The notes beneath the pieces were generated by a model. That model had not been told where the DNA came from. It saw only the letters and a list, made by a program, of their open reading frames with translations, and did not search any database. A stretch of 64,000 bases of DNA from the NCBI RefSeq assembly GCF_001420005.1, contig NZ_LJAK01000006.1, positions 186,001-250,000 of the forward strand, read 5' to 3'. The DNA is from Loktanella sp. 3ANDIMAR09 (GTDB lineage: Bacteria; Pseudomonadota; Alphaproteobacteria; Rhodobacterales; Rhodobacteraceae). Both the position numbers and the translations under genes were made by a program. Position 1 is the stretch's first letter. Every line of letters starts with the position of its first letter. This document shows positions 8,337 through 17,560 of this stretch, in pieces.

Positions 8337-10493
8337 TTACTGCGCCTTGTATGCCAGACGGCGGGCATGCAGCACGGGTTCGGTGTAGCCCGATGGCTGC
8401 GTGCGACCCTCGAACACCAAGTCACACGCGGCCTGAAACGCGATGCCGTCGAATGACGGAGCCATCGGCGTATACAGCGGATCGCCCGCGTTCTGGCCGT
8501 CCACGACCTGCGCCATGCGTTTCATCGTCTCCATCACCTGATCGCGGCTGACCACATCATGGCGCAGCCAGTTGGCGATATGCTGGGCAGAGATGCGGCA
8601 GGTGGCGCGGTCCTCCATCAGGGCGACGTCGTTGATGTCGGGCACCTTGGAACAACCGATGCCCTGATCGATCCAGCGCACCACGTAACCCAGGATACCC
8701 TGCGCGTTGTTTTCAACCTCGCGCTGGATCTGGTCGTCGGTCCAGCGACGATAGCTGGCGGTGGGAATGTCCAGCAGCGCCTCGACATAGGCGCGTCTGC
8801 CGCCCTTGCGCAGGCGGTCCTGCACGGCGGCCACGTTCACCTTGTGGTAATGCAGCGCGTGCAGCGTCGCGGCCGTCGGGCTGGGCACCCAAGCGCAATT
8901 CGCACCGGCCAGCGGGTGTTCGACCTTGGCATCCAGCATCGCGGCCATGTTGTCGGGCGCGGCCCACATGCCCTTGCCGATCTGTGCCTTGCCGGACAGG
9001 CCGCATTCCAGACCGATATCGACGTTCTGGTTTTCGTAGGCGGTAATCCAGCCCTTGCGCTTGATGAAATCCTTGCGGCTGAACGGTCCCGCCTCCATCG
9101 AGGTGTGAATCTCGTCGCCGGTCCGGTCGAGGAACCCGGTGTTGATGAAACAGACCCGGTGCCGGGCGGCGCGGATACATTCCTTGAGGTTCACAGAGGT
9201 GCGGCGTTCCTCGTCCATGATCCCCAGCTTGACCGTGTGTTCCGGCAGGCCCAGCACCCGTTCGACATGGGCAAAGATATCGTTGGTGAATGCGACCTCT
9301 GCGGGGCCGTGCATTTTCGGTTTCACGACATAGACCGACCCGGTGGTCGAATTGCGGATGCCTGCGTCCTTTTTCAGGTCATGCATCGCGATCAGGGTGG
9401 TGATCATCGCGTCCATCAGCCCCTCGAACACCTCTGCGCCTTGGGCGTCCAGGATCGCGGGGTTGGTCATCAGATGGCCCACGTTGCGCACCAACAGCAA
9501 CGCGCGCCCCTTGAGCATCAGGTCGCCGCCGTCTGCTGCGGTGAACACCTGATCGGCGTGCAAGGCGCGGGTGATCGTCCGCCCGCCCTTGTCGAATGTT
9601 TCGGACAGATCGCCCTGCATCAGGCCCAGCCAGTTGCCATAGGCCAGCACCTTGTCCTCGGCATCCACACAGGCAACCGAATCCTCGCAATCGACAATCG
9701 CGGACAGGGCCGATTCCAGCGCAACGTCAGCCAGCCCAGAGGCCGCTGACTTGCCGATGGGATGGCTGCGGTCGAAAACCAGTTTCACGTGCAGGCCGTT
9801 GTTGCGCAAAATGATCGCATTGGGGCTGTCGGGGTCGCCCTGATAGCCTGCGAATTTCTCGGGCTGCATCAGCGGCGTCCCGTCGACCAGCAATGCGCCA
9901 TCCGCGATCCGGTAGCTGGCGGCCCCCGCGTGGCTGCCACCCTCGACCGGGAATACATCATCGAGGAACACGGCGGAACGCGACACCACCCGCGCACCAC
10001 GGCCTGCGTTGTAGCCGCCGCCGACAGGGGCCGCGCCCATCGCATCGGTGCCGTAGAACGCATCATAGAGGCTGCCCCAGCGCGCGTTCGCCGCGTTCAG
10101 CACGAAACGCGCATTAGTGACGGGCACCACCAGCTGCGGTCCCGCCACGGTCGCGATTTCGGGGTCGGTATTGGTCGTCTCGATTTCGAAATCGTCCCCT
10201 TCGGGCACGAGATAGCCAATCTCTTGTAAAAACGCCTTGTAGGCAACGGGGTCGTGCGGCTGACCTGCACGGGCGTGATGCCAATCGTCAATCTGGGTTT
10301 GCAGCGCGTCCCGCGTGGCAAGCAGTTCGCGGTTGCGCGGACCGAAATCATTGATCAGGGCCGCAAAACCGTCCCAGAACGCGGATGAATCGACGCCTGT
10401 GCCCGGCAGGGCGCGGTCTTCGACAAAGGCGGCAAAGACCTCTGATACCTGTAGGCCCGCGCGTTCCACCCGGCCTTCTGAACGATCTGTCAT
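8337..10493 (-). CDS. glcB: malate synthase G
   Basis: 718 residues, close to the usual length of the single-chain G isoform (about 720). It condenses glyoxylate with acetyl-CoA to give malate in the cytoplasm. Recognisable blocks are [20 protein letters not shown] in the barrel, [10 protein letters not shown] and [14 protein letters not shown], all characteristic of this family. A GGGGGGA lies upstream of the ATG. It stands alone with its own downstream stem-loop. Glyoxylate made from ureidoglycolate by purine breakdown could be one substrate source for this enzyme, which would fit the neighbouring ureide cluster, but that link is inference. Confidence 0.95.
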   Translation of the reverse strand: MTDRSEGRVERAGLQVSEVFAAFVEDRALPGTGVDSSAFWDGFAALINDFGPRNRELLATRDALQTQIDDWHHARAGQPHDPVAYKAFLQEIGYLVPEGDDFEIETTNTDPEIATVAGPQLVVPVTNARFVLNAANARWGSLYDAFYGTDAMGAAPVGGGYNAGRGARVVSRSAVFLDDVFPVEGGSHAGAASYRIADGALLVDGTPLMQPEKFAGYQGDPDSPNAIILRNNGLHVKLVFDRSHPIGKSAASGLADVALESALSAIVDCEDSVACVDAEDKVLAYGNWLGLMQGDLSETFDKGGRTITRALHADQVFTAADGGDLMLKGRALLLVRNVGHLMTNPAILDAQGAEVFEGLMDAMITTLIAMHDLKKDAGIRNSTTGSVYVVKPKMHGPAEVAFTNDIFAHVERVLGLPEHTVKLGIMDEERRTSVNLKECIRAARHRVCFINTGFLDRTGDEIHTSMEAGPFSRKDFIKRKGWITAYENQNVDIGLECGLSGKAQIGKGMWAAPDNMAAMLDAKVEHPLAGANCAWVPSPTAATLHALHYHKVNVAAVQDRLRKGGRRAYVEALLDIPTASYRRWTDDQIQREVENNAQGILGYVVRWIDQGIGCSKVPDINDVALMEDRATCRISAQHIANWLRHDVVSRDQVMETMKRMAQVVDGQNAGDPLYTPMAPSFDGIAFQAACDLVFEGRTQPSGYTEPVLHARRLAYKAQ

Positions 10494-10595
10494 CTGCTGT
10501 CCCCCCGTTGATATGCATGGCGCAGCTACGCGCGCGTCTGGCGCAACTTAGGCCAAACCGCGCGGGGGCAAACCCCAAAACGACAGTGCCCTGTG

Positions 10596-13500
10596 CTACT
10601 CGGCGGGCAGACCTTGCGGCACGCGCCGCTGGGCGCGGCGTTCGCCCAGCATCAGCATCGCGGGCGTCACGACCAGCGTCAGGACGGTCGCGACCACGAG
10701 ACCGCCCACGATGGCCGACGACAATTCGGTCCACCACTGTGTCGACGGCGCGCCCAGCACGATTTCGCGGGTGAAAAAGTTGATGTTCATGCCGATCACC
10801 ATGGGCATCAGGCCCAGTGCGGTGGTGATCGAGGTCAGGAACACCGGCCGTAGACGCTGTGCGCCAGTGCGCAATGCGGCCTCCAGCGGGGACTGGCCTG
10901 CCTTTTTCAGGTCATTGTAGGTATCGATCAGAACAATGTTGTTGTTCACCACGATCCCCGCCAGCGCGATGACACCGATACCGCCCATCACGATCCCGAA
11001 GGGCCGCCCGGTGATCAGCAATCCCAGCAACACACCTGCGATGGAAAAGATGATGGCGCTCATCACCACAAAGGCCTGATAGAAGTTGTTGAACTGGATG
11101 AGCAGGATCACGAACATCAGCAAAATGGCCGTGGCGAATGCGCTCATCAGAAAGATCATGCTCTCGGCCTGATCCTCGGCCTCGCCGCCGAAACTGAATT
11201 CGACACCTTCGGGCAGATCGGCGCTGTTCAGGCGGGCGGTCAACGCGGTGACCTGATCGTTGACCAGCACGCCGGGGGCCACGTTGGCCTCGATGGTCAT
11301 CACACGTTTTTCGTCGATCCGGCGGATGACCCCGGTGCGGTCCGTGGGGGCAAAGGTCACAAAGTTCGAAATCGGCACAAGACCGGATGTGGTCGGCACA
11401 CGCAGGCCTGCCAGTTCCGCAAGTGACCGTTCCTCGCGCGGGAAACGCACGCGGATGTCCAGCGACCCGTCCACGTCGTCGGGGCGGTAATCCGCAACGG
11501 TGATACCTTGGGTCAACAGTTGCACCGCCTGCCCCAGCAGGCTGACATCGGCCCCGAAACGTGCGGCCTCGGCCCGGTCCACGAGGATCGAAACCTCGAC
11601 CCCCGGCACGGCGCGCGTGTCGGTGACATCGGTGAAACCGCCCATTTCGTCCATGATGTCGCGGATCTGCTGAACGGCTGCCGGTTGCAGGTCGGGGTTG
11701 CGCGACGTGATCTCGATATTCACGGGCTTGCCTGCGGCGGGGCCTTCGCTCTGGGTCTGGACCTGCACGTCGATGCCCGCGATATCGGCCACGCTGTCGC
11801 GGATATCCTCGCCGATCTGGGCCGCGGGACGGCGGGTGTCCCAAGGGGTCAGATCCAGCTGGATGACACCAATCGTTTCTTCGTCACCCTGCCCCGCGCT
11901 CATCATCGAACGGGCGTAGATGCTGGCAATTTCGTCGTAGTCCACCAGACGGTCCTCGACCGCGCGCACCAGGGCGTCGCGTTCAAAGATCGAGAAATTG
12001 TCGCGCGCACGGATCTGGACCTGCATGAAATCAGGTTCCACCGACGGAAAGAACGTCACCCCGCGCCCGAACTGACCGTACAGCCCGAAACCGCCCAGCA
12101 GCAGGGCCACCGCCAGCAACAGCGTCGCACCGGGCCGCAGGATCGCCCATTCCAGCACGCGCACATACAGACCCGTCAGACCGCCGATATCGCGCGGATC
12201 ACCCAGTTCGGCTGCGTGCAATGCCGCCTTGGCCTTGGCGGTCTGCGGCTGGCGTTTGCCGATCAGGCCGCCCACCACGGGAATGAATACCAGCGCCATG
12301 AACAAGGACGCCGAGAGTGTCAGGATCACGGTGATCGGCATGAATTTCATGAATTCGCCGACCATCCCCGACCAGAACAGCAAGGGAAAGAAAACGCAGA
12401 GCGTCGTCGCCGTGGACGCAAGGATCGGCCAGGCCATCCGTTTCGCGGCAAAGGCGTAGGCCTCCTTGGCGGCGGCACCCTCTTGCAGTTTGCGGTCGGC
12501 CAGTTCGGTCGTGACGATCGCACCGTCCACCAGCATGCCCACCACCAGGATCAGCGAGAACAGCACCACGATGTTCATGGTGAACCCGAACACCCACAGC
12601 GCGATCACACCCACCAGAAATGCGCCGGGGATCGACAGACCAACCAGCACCGATGACCGGAACCCCAGCGCCAGCACGATGACGATCATCACCAGGATCA
12701 CGGCCGCGATGACGTTTGCTTCGAGGTCGCTGAGCAGATCCTTGACCTGTTTGGACTGATCCTGAAGGTAGGTGACATTGACGCTGTCAGGCCAGTCGAC
12801 GCGCATCTCCTCGACCGTGGCTTTCACCTGATCGACGGTCTCGATGATGTTGGCCCCCGAACGCTTGGTGATTTCCAGCGCCAGCGCGGGCTGCCCGTTG
12901 ATGCGGGCGAATGAATCGGGGTCCTCGAACGTGCGGCGGATGGTGGCCACGTCGCCAAAGGTCACGACCGCATCGCCGCGCACCTTGACCGGCATCGCCA
13001 TCACATCCTCGAGGTCCTCGATCAGGCCCGGCACCTTGAGGACGATACGCCCCGACCCGGTTTCGATCGCGCCTGCCGCGACCAGCCGGTTGTTGCGCTG
13101 GATCTGCCCGATCAGTTCATCAAAGGACAGATTGTAGGTTTGGAACACCGTGGGGTCGATCAGAACCTCCAGGAATTCGAAACGCTGGCCACCGATCTCG
13201 GCCTCCAGCACGCCGGACAGACCTTCCAATTCTGTTTGCAGGTCTTCTGCGATGCTGTTCAGCGTGCGTTCCGGCACCGGACCTGACAGCACGGCCGTGA
13301 TGATCGGGAACAGGGCCGTGTTGATTTCGGTGATGATGATGTCGTTTGCGTCCTCGGGCAATTCGCCCTGCGCGCGGTCGGCGGCCTCTCGGACCTTGTC
13401 CAGCGCCTCCTGGTTGTCGCCACCGGCGATGAATTCCAGCTGGATGCTGGCAAAGCCTTCGGTCGCGTCCGATTTCATGCTGTCGAGTCCGGTGATCGAG

Positions 13501-13718
13501 GCGAATTCCGTTTCCATCGGTTCCAGCAGCAGGCGTTCGGCGTCACCCGGACTGATGCCGTCCAGCCCCGTGGACACGTAGAACAGCGGCAGCGGAATTT
13601 CCGGGTTGGCCTCCTTTGGGATCGCCGTATAGGCGAAGGCCCCGATCCCCATGATCATCAACAGCGCCAGAACGATCACCCGTGACCGCGAAAATGCTGC
13701 GTCAATGATGGCGTTCAT
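10596..13718 (-). CDS. RND multidrug efflux pump, inner-membrane permease
   Basis: 1040 residues with the AcrB/MexB layout: one N-terminal membrane helix, a large periplasmic loop, helices 2-6, a second periplasmic loop and helices 8-12. The helix-4 segment reads VGMLVDGAIVTTE, so only the first of the two adjacent proton-relay Asp residues typical of AcrB is present and the second is Gly. Helix 10 keeps VVNNNIVLIDTY. The start overlaps the stop of the adaptor gene by 4 bases (ATGA), so the two are one unit. No outer-membrane TolC-type gene is adjacent. Substrate cannot be told from sequence. Confidence 0.92.
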   Translation of the reverse strand: MNAIIDAAFSRSRVIVLALLMIMGIGAFAYTAIPKEANPEIPLPLFYVSTGLDGISPGDAERLLLEPMETEFASITGLDSMKSDATEGFASIQLEFIAGGDNQEALDKVREAADRAQGELPEDANDIIITEINTALFPIITAVLSGPVPERTLNSIAEDLQTELEGLSGVLEAEIGGQRFEFLEVLIDPTVFQTYNLSFDELIGQIQRNNRLVAAGAIETGSGRIVLKVPGLIEDLEDVMAMPVKVRGDAVVTFGDVATIRRTFEDPDSFARINGQPALALEITKRSGANIIETVDQVKATVEEMRVDWPDSVNVTYLQDQSKQVKDLLSDLEANVIAAVILVMIVIVLALGFRSSVLVGLSIPGAFLVGVIALWVFGFTMNIVVLFSLILVVGMLVDGAIVTTELADRKLQEGAAAKEAYAFAAKRMAWPILASTATTLCVFFPLLFWSGMVGEFMKFMPITVILTLSASLFMALVFIPVVGGLIGKRQPQTAKAKAALHAAELGDPRDIGGLTGLYVRVLEWAILRPGATLLLAVALLLGGFGLYGQFGRGVTFFPSVEPDFMQVQIRARDNFSIFERDALVRAVEDRLVDYDEIASIYARSMMSAGQGDEETIGVIQLDLTPWDTRRPAAQIGEDIRDSVADIAGIDVQVQTQSEGPAAGKPVNIEITSRNPDLQPAAVQQIRDIMDEMGGFTDVTDTRAVPGVEVSILVDRAEAARFGADVSLLGQAVQLLTQGITVADYRPDDVDGSLDIRVRFPREERSLAELAGLRVPTTSGLVPISNFVTFAPTDRTGVIRRIDEKRVMTIEANVAPGVLVNDQVTALTARLNSADLPEGVEFSFGGEAEDQAESMIFLMSAFATAILLMFVILLIQFNNFYQAFVVMSAIIFSIAGVLLGLLITGRPFGIVMGGIGVIALAGIVVNNNIVLIDTYNDLKKAGQSPLEAALRTGAQRLRPVFLTSITTALGLMPMVIGMNINFFTREIVLGAPSTQWWTELSSAIVGGLVVATVLTLVVTPAMLMLGERRAQRRVPQGLPAE

Positions 13719-14869
13719 TGTGTGATGTCCTGTTCACTGGGGATCACTGTTTCACCTGCGTTGACGAAGCCCTGACCGACCGTGATGACGGCGGCATCAT
13801 CCGGCAGACCGGTGACCCAGATGCCGTCGATCTGCGCACTGACCACCTCGATGGGATAGAATGCGACCGTATCATCATCGGCCACGGTTTTCACCCCCAA
13901 GGTGCCGTCGGTATCCAGCGACACGACCGAGGCCGACAGGAAATGCGCCGTGACCTCGCCCGTTGGAATGCTGACTTCGGCGGAAATACCCGCGGGAATG
14001 GCCCCGTCGTCATTCGCGATTTCGATTTCGGCCAGAAAGGTGCGGGTTTCAGCCGCCGCCGAGGTTCCGACAAAGCTCAATGTGCCTTCGCGGTCTTCAC
14101 CGGTGATGAAACGCACGGTGGCAGGCTGTCCGACGGTCAGGCGCGTCAGGGATTGTTGCGGCACCTGAATGGCGACGGTTAGCGGCGTGATGTCGACCAG
14201 ACGGCCAACGGCTGTTCCGGCCGTGACGAATTCTCCGGCATCCAGATCCAGCGTTTCGATCCGCCCGGCAAAGGGGGCGGTGATCGCCAGCGCATTCGCG
14301 GTCTGTTCGGCGGCGGTCACCTGCGCCTGTGCGGCTGCAAGTGCGGCACGCGCATCCGTGACCCGGTCGGTCGTCGCCACGCCGCGATCCAGCAACTGCT
14401 GTGCGTTGTCGAATTCGCGCTGCGCAGAGGCCAGCTGTTCGGCGGCGCGCCTGGTATCGGCATCACTGTTGGACGGGTCGAAACGGGCGATCACGTCACC
14501 GGCGGCGACATCCTGCCCCTTGCGGACCAGCACCTCGGCGATGTCACCAGAGGTTTCGGCCACCAGCATCGTGTCACGGTCGGGCAATGCCTGACCTTCG
14601 GCCTGAAAGAACTGGGTCACCGTTTCCGCCACCGATGGCGTGACGGCAACAGCCACGGGTTCAGGGGCCGTGCGCCTGACCACCGGATCTGCATCCTCGG
14701 ACGGGACCACGAACCCGCTGCCCATCCAGCCCACGATCAGCACGACGAACAGTCCCGCGATCCACGTGGATTTCGAAGCCCCTTTATCGTCGGAAAAACG
14801 CAGACTGCGGCGGGTCTGTGCCGTGCTGTCTGTCTGTGGTGCTGCGGATTGGGCCTGTGGCTTGGTCAT
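13715..14869 (-). CDS. RND efflux periplasmic adaptor (membrane fusion protein)
   Basis: 384 residues from the ATG at 14869, chosen for the GGAG 8 bases upstream; an in-frame ATG at 14938 would add 23 unlikely residues. An N-terminal cytoplasmic segment is followed by one membrane helix (WIAGLFVVLIVGWMGSGFVV), then a biotinyl-lipoyl-like domain, an alpha-helical hairpin rich in Ala and Gln, and beta-barrel domains, the HlyD/AcrA layout. It should connect the adjacent permease to an outer-membrane channel encoded elsewhere. It is the first gene of a two-gene unit overlapping the permease start by 4 bases. Confidence 0.9.
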   Translation of the reverse strand: MTKPQAQSAAPQTDSTAQTRRSLRFSDDKGASKSTWIAGLFVVLIVGWMGSGFVVPSEDADPVVRRTAPEPVAVAVTPSVAETVTQFFQAEGQALPDRDTMLVAETSGDIAEVLVRKGQDVAAGDVIARFDPSNSDADTRRAAEQLASAQREFDNAQQLLDRGVATTDRVTDARAALAAAQAQVTAAEQTANALAITAPFAGRIETLDLDAGEFVTAGTAVGRLVDITPLTVAIQVPQQSLTRLTVGQPATVRFITGEDREGTLSFVGTSAAAETRTFLAEIEIANDDGAIPAGISAEVSIPTGEVTAHFLSASVVSLDTDGTLGVKTVADDDTVAFYPIEVVSAQIDGIWVTGLPDDAAVITVGQGFVNAGETVIPSEQDITQ

Positions 14870-15082
14870 CAAATGGTCTCCGCTGCGCCAAACGCGCAGA
14901 TTTGGGCCTATTTGGGGTGCAAGGCGGGGGTGAAGCAAGCCCAGAGCCCCAAATTACCCTGCTACGCAGCGCACATAGCGATCTCAGTCGCGCACAGATC
15001 AGGATTTGCGCAACTTTGCGGCCAATTGAATTGCCCCGCGGCCACGCCTAGGGTGCTCGGGCGCATCGCAGGGGGGAATACG

Positions 15083-15769
15083 ATGAAACGGTCCAGAATC
15101 AACGACATCATGGCCGCAGCGGATGACATGATCCGGCACTATGGTTTTGTTCTGCCCCCCTTTGCCTATTGGACGCCGGACACATTCAAGGCGCGGACGC
15201 AGGACGCCGCGCATGTGATCAACGCGCGTTGCGGCTGGGACATCACCGACTACGGGCGTGGCCGGTTTGACGACATGGGGCTGTTCCTGTTCACCCTGCG
15301 CAACGGTCTTCTGTCCGACCTGCAAGGCGGCGGCGGCATGTGCTACGCTGAAAAACTGCTGATTTCCCGACAGGATCAGCTGTCACCGATGCACACCCAC
15401 ATCATCAAGGCAGAGGACATCATCAACCGTGGCGGGGCCACGCTGGTGGTGAAACTCTACGGGTCCGACGATCAGGGCGGCTTTGCCGAGGATCGCGGCG
15501 GTGTTGTCATGTGCGACGGGATCGCGCGGCCCTATGCGCCCGGTGAAAAACTGCGTCTTGCGCCGGGCGAAAGCGTGACATTGCGCCCCGGCGACTGGCA
15601 CGCGTTCTGGGGCGAAGGCGGCGACGTCCTGATCGGCGAGGTCAGCACCGTCAACGACGATGAAACCGACAACGTGTTTCAGGCACCGCTGGGCCGGTTC
15701 GCCCAGATCGAAGAAGACACCGACCCCACGCATCTGCTGGTCAGCGACTACCCGGCCTGGCTGTCCTGA
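15083..15769 (+). CDS. D-lyxose ketol-isomerase
   Basis: 228 residues, matching the longer class of D-lyxose/D-mannose isomerases. It is a cupin-fold metal enzyme interconverting D-lyxose and D-xylulose (and D-mannose/D-fructose). The stretch SPMHTHIIKAEDIINRGG supplies the His-x-His and Glu metal ligands, and a later RPGDWHAFWGEGGDVLIGEVS carries the third His. The ATG at 15083 follows a GGGGGGAATAC ribosome site. It is transcribed divergently from the efflux pump and separated by 430 bases from the urea operon, so it appears monocistronic. No kinase or sugar transporter is adjacent. Confidence 0.85.
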   Translation: MKRSRINDIMAAADDMIRHYGFVLPPFAYWTPDTFKARTQDAAHVINARCGWDITDYGRGRFDDMGLFLFTLRNGLLSDLQGGGGMCYAEKLLISRQDQLSPMHTHIIKAEDIINRGGATLVVKLYGSDDQGGFAEDRGGVVMCDGIARPYAPGEKLRLAPGESVTLRPGDWHAFWGEGGDVLIGEVSTVNDDETDNVFQAPLGRFAQIEEDTDPTHLLVSDYPAWLS

Positions 15770-15850
15770 CCCAGGCACCGCGCGCATGGCCGGACCCTCA
15801 GTGCGACATCGCCCGCGACGACAGACCAAGCCCCCGACCGCGTTAGACCG

Positions 15851-15871
15851 ATTCACGAAGTTGACGTGAAT
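15851..15871. promoter_or_regulatory. inverted repeat, candidate operator
   Basis: ATTCACG and CGTGAAT form perfect 7-bp arms around a 7-base centre. Size and symmetry fit a dimeric repressor or activator site. It lies about 330 bases before urtA and 80 bases after the lyxose isomerase stop. No regulator gene is nearby, so the bound protein is unknown. Confidence 0.4.
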
Positions 15872-15999
15872 TTCGCCACGGCACGCGGATCACATCGGCG
15901 TTATGCTTCGGGAACTGCGTGAAAATGCGGCATGCGACGGCCGCCTTGCGCGGAAAACAGGCACCCCCGACCACCTGACCATCAAGCCGTGAAAAAATC

Positions 16000-16014
16000 T
16001 GGCGCAGATGCTGC
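16000..16014 (+). promoter_or_regulatory. possible sigma-54-type -24/-12 element
   Basis: TGGCGC-N5-TGCA-like spacing gives GG-N10-GC, as in -24/-12 promoters (consensus TGGCAC-N5-TTGCA), about 185 bases before urtA. Urea transport is often under nitrogen control, which makes it worth noting. The match is imperfect, and in Rhodobacter capsulatus NtrC works with the sigma-70 polymerase, so this may be chance. Confidence 0.22.
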
Positions 16015-16197
16015 AGCTGCGAACAGGTTACACAGTGCCATCTCGGCACCATCGCCGCGCGGCGGGCTAACCCTGGCAGATCAAGCCCCACCACGCGACG
16101 ACCACAACATCACTGCTGCGCGTCCTGCATAATCGGCACCGCGTTTTCACGAAAGCATTTTTCGTCCGGGACAAGCAGCGGAACATGGGGACTGAAC

Positions 16198-17490
16198 ATG
16201 AAAAAAACACTTAGAACAACTGCAGTATCCGTTGCTGCCCTGCTGTCGACCGCATCGGTTGCATGGGCACAGGATTGCGCTGATCCGATCAAGGTCGGCG
16301 TGCTGCATTCGCTGTCGGGTTCGATGGCGATTTCGGAAACGACACTCAAGGACGTGATGCTGATGCTGGTCGAAGGCCAGAACGCCAAGGGCGGTCTGCT
16401 GGGCTGCGAACTGGAGGCCGTCGTGGTCGATCCGGCATCCGACTGGCCGCTGTTCGCCGAGAAGGCCCGCGAACTGCTGACCGTGAACGAGGTCGACGTG
16501 ATCTTTGGCAACTGGACGTCGGTGTCGCGCAAATCCGTGCTGCCGGTCATCGAAGAGTTGAACGGCCTGCTGTTCTACCCTGTCCAGTACGAGGGCGAGG
16601 AATCGTCGAAAAACGTCTTTTACACCGGCGCCGCGCCAAACCAGCAGGCGATCCCTGCCGTGGATTATTTCCTCGAAGAGTTGGGCGTGGAAAAGTTCGC
16701 GCTGCTGGGCACGGACTATGTCTATCCGCGCACGACCAACAACATCCTTCAGGCCTATCTGATGGACAAGGGGATCGCCGAAGAGGACATCTTTGTGAAC
16801 TACACCCCCTTTGGCCAGTCCGACTGGGCGACCATCGTGGGTGACGTTGTGGCCCTGGGCGAGGACGGCAAACAGGTCGGCGTGATTTCCACGATCAACG
16901 GTGACGCCAACATCGGTTTCTACAAGGAACTGGCCGCCGCCGATGTCAGCGCCGATGACATCCCCGTCGTCGCCTTTTCCGTGGGCGAAGAAGAACTGTC
17001 CGGCCTCGACACCTCGAACCTTGTCGGTCACCTGGCGGCCTGGAACTACTTCATGTCCGCCGAAACCCCGGAAAACGCCGAATTCATCGCCGCCTGGCAT
17101 GACTTTATCGGCGACGAAGCCCGCGTGACCAACGACCCGATGGAGGCGCATTACATCGGGTTCAACATGTGGGTGCAGGCTGTCGAACAGGCCGGCACCA
17201 CAGATGTCGATGCCGTGTCAGAGGCGATGATCGGCCAGACCTTTCCCAACCTGACCGGCACGATGGCCGAAATGCTGCCGAACCACCACCTGACGAAACC
17301 CGTGCTGATCGGCGAAATCCGTGCAGACGGCCAGTTCGACATCATCAGCCAGACCGAACCGGTTCCCGGTGACGCCTGGACCGATTTCCTGCCCGAAAGC
17401 GCAGTTCTGATCTCTGATTGGAAAGAATTGGGGTGCGGCATGTACAACACGGAAACCGAAACCTGCGTTCAGTTGACCTCGAACTACTGA
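16198..17490 (+). CDS. urtA: urea ABC transporter, substrate-binding protein
   Basis: 430 residues. It has a Sec signal peptide (MKKTLRTTAVSVAALLSTASVAWA, cut before QDC) and then the type-I periplasmic binding fold beginning IKVGVLHSLSGSMAISE, a hallmark of the UrtA/AmiC/FmdD group. It delivers urea in the periplasm to the UrtBC permease. The family length fits, and the order urtA-B-C-D-E on the plus strand confirms the assignment. A strong stem-loop follows the stop, which probably favours higher urtA mRNA levels than the membrane genes. It is probably induced by nitrogen limitation, as elsewhere; the sequence shows only weak promoter hints. Confidence 0.95.
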   Translation: MKKTLRTTAVSVAALLSTASVAWAQDCADPIKVGVLHSLSGSMAISETTLKDVMLMLVEGQNAKGGLLGCELEAVVVDPASDWPLFAEKARELLTVNEVDVIFGNWTSVSRKSVLPVIEELNGLLFYPVQYEGEESSKNVFYTGAAPNQQAIPAVDYFLEELGVEKFALLGTDYVYPRTTNNILQAYLMDKGIAEEDIFVNYTPFGQSDWATIVGDVVALGEDGKQVGVISTINGDANIGFYKELAAADVSADDIPVVAFSVGEEELSGLDTSNLVGHLAAWNYFMSAETPENAEFIAAWHDFIGDEARVTNDPMEAHYIGFNMWVQAVEQAGTTDVDAVSEAMIGQTFPNLTGTMAEMLPNHHLTKPVLIGEIRADGQFDIISQTEPVPGDAWTDFLPESAVLISDWKELGCGMYNTETETCVQLTSNY

Positions 17491-17496
17491 AGCCTC

Positions 17497-17528
17497 TGCC
17501 GGGGCGCGCATCGACCTGCGCCCCGGCA
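17497..17528 (+). terminator. stem-loop between urtA and urtB
   Basis: A perfect 10-bp stem, TGCCGGGGCG/CGCCCCGGCA, with a 12-base loop starts 6 bases past the urtA stop. There is no T-run, so it is more likely an mRNA-stabilising or partial-attenuation element than a full terminator. The urtB start follows 32 bases later. Confidence 0.55.
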
Positions 17529-17560
17529 CCACCCCCTTCATGCCCCAGGAAAAACCAGCC

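Larger units (their letters stand above)
15770..16197. other. regulatory region upstream of the urea transporter operon
   Basis: 428 bases without a credible gene. It holds a 21-base inverted repeat at 15851-15871, an AT-rich run at 15989-16000 and a GG-N10-GC motif at 16000-16014 (both sites listed separately). The end carries the urtA ribosome site GGGG just before the ATG. Nothing else stands out. Confidence 0.6.

Noticed and set aside
10549-10595. GGGG/CCCC mini-hairpin after the RND permease, considered as a terminator
   Set aside because: The stem is only 4 bp and no T-run follows in either direction.
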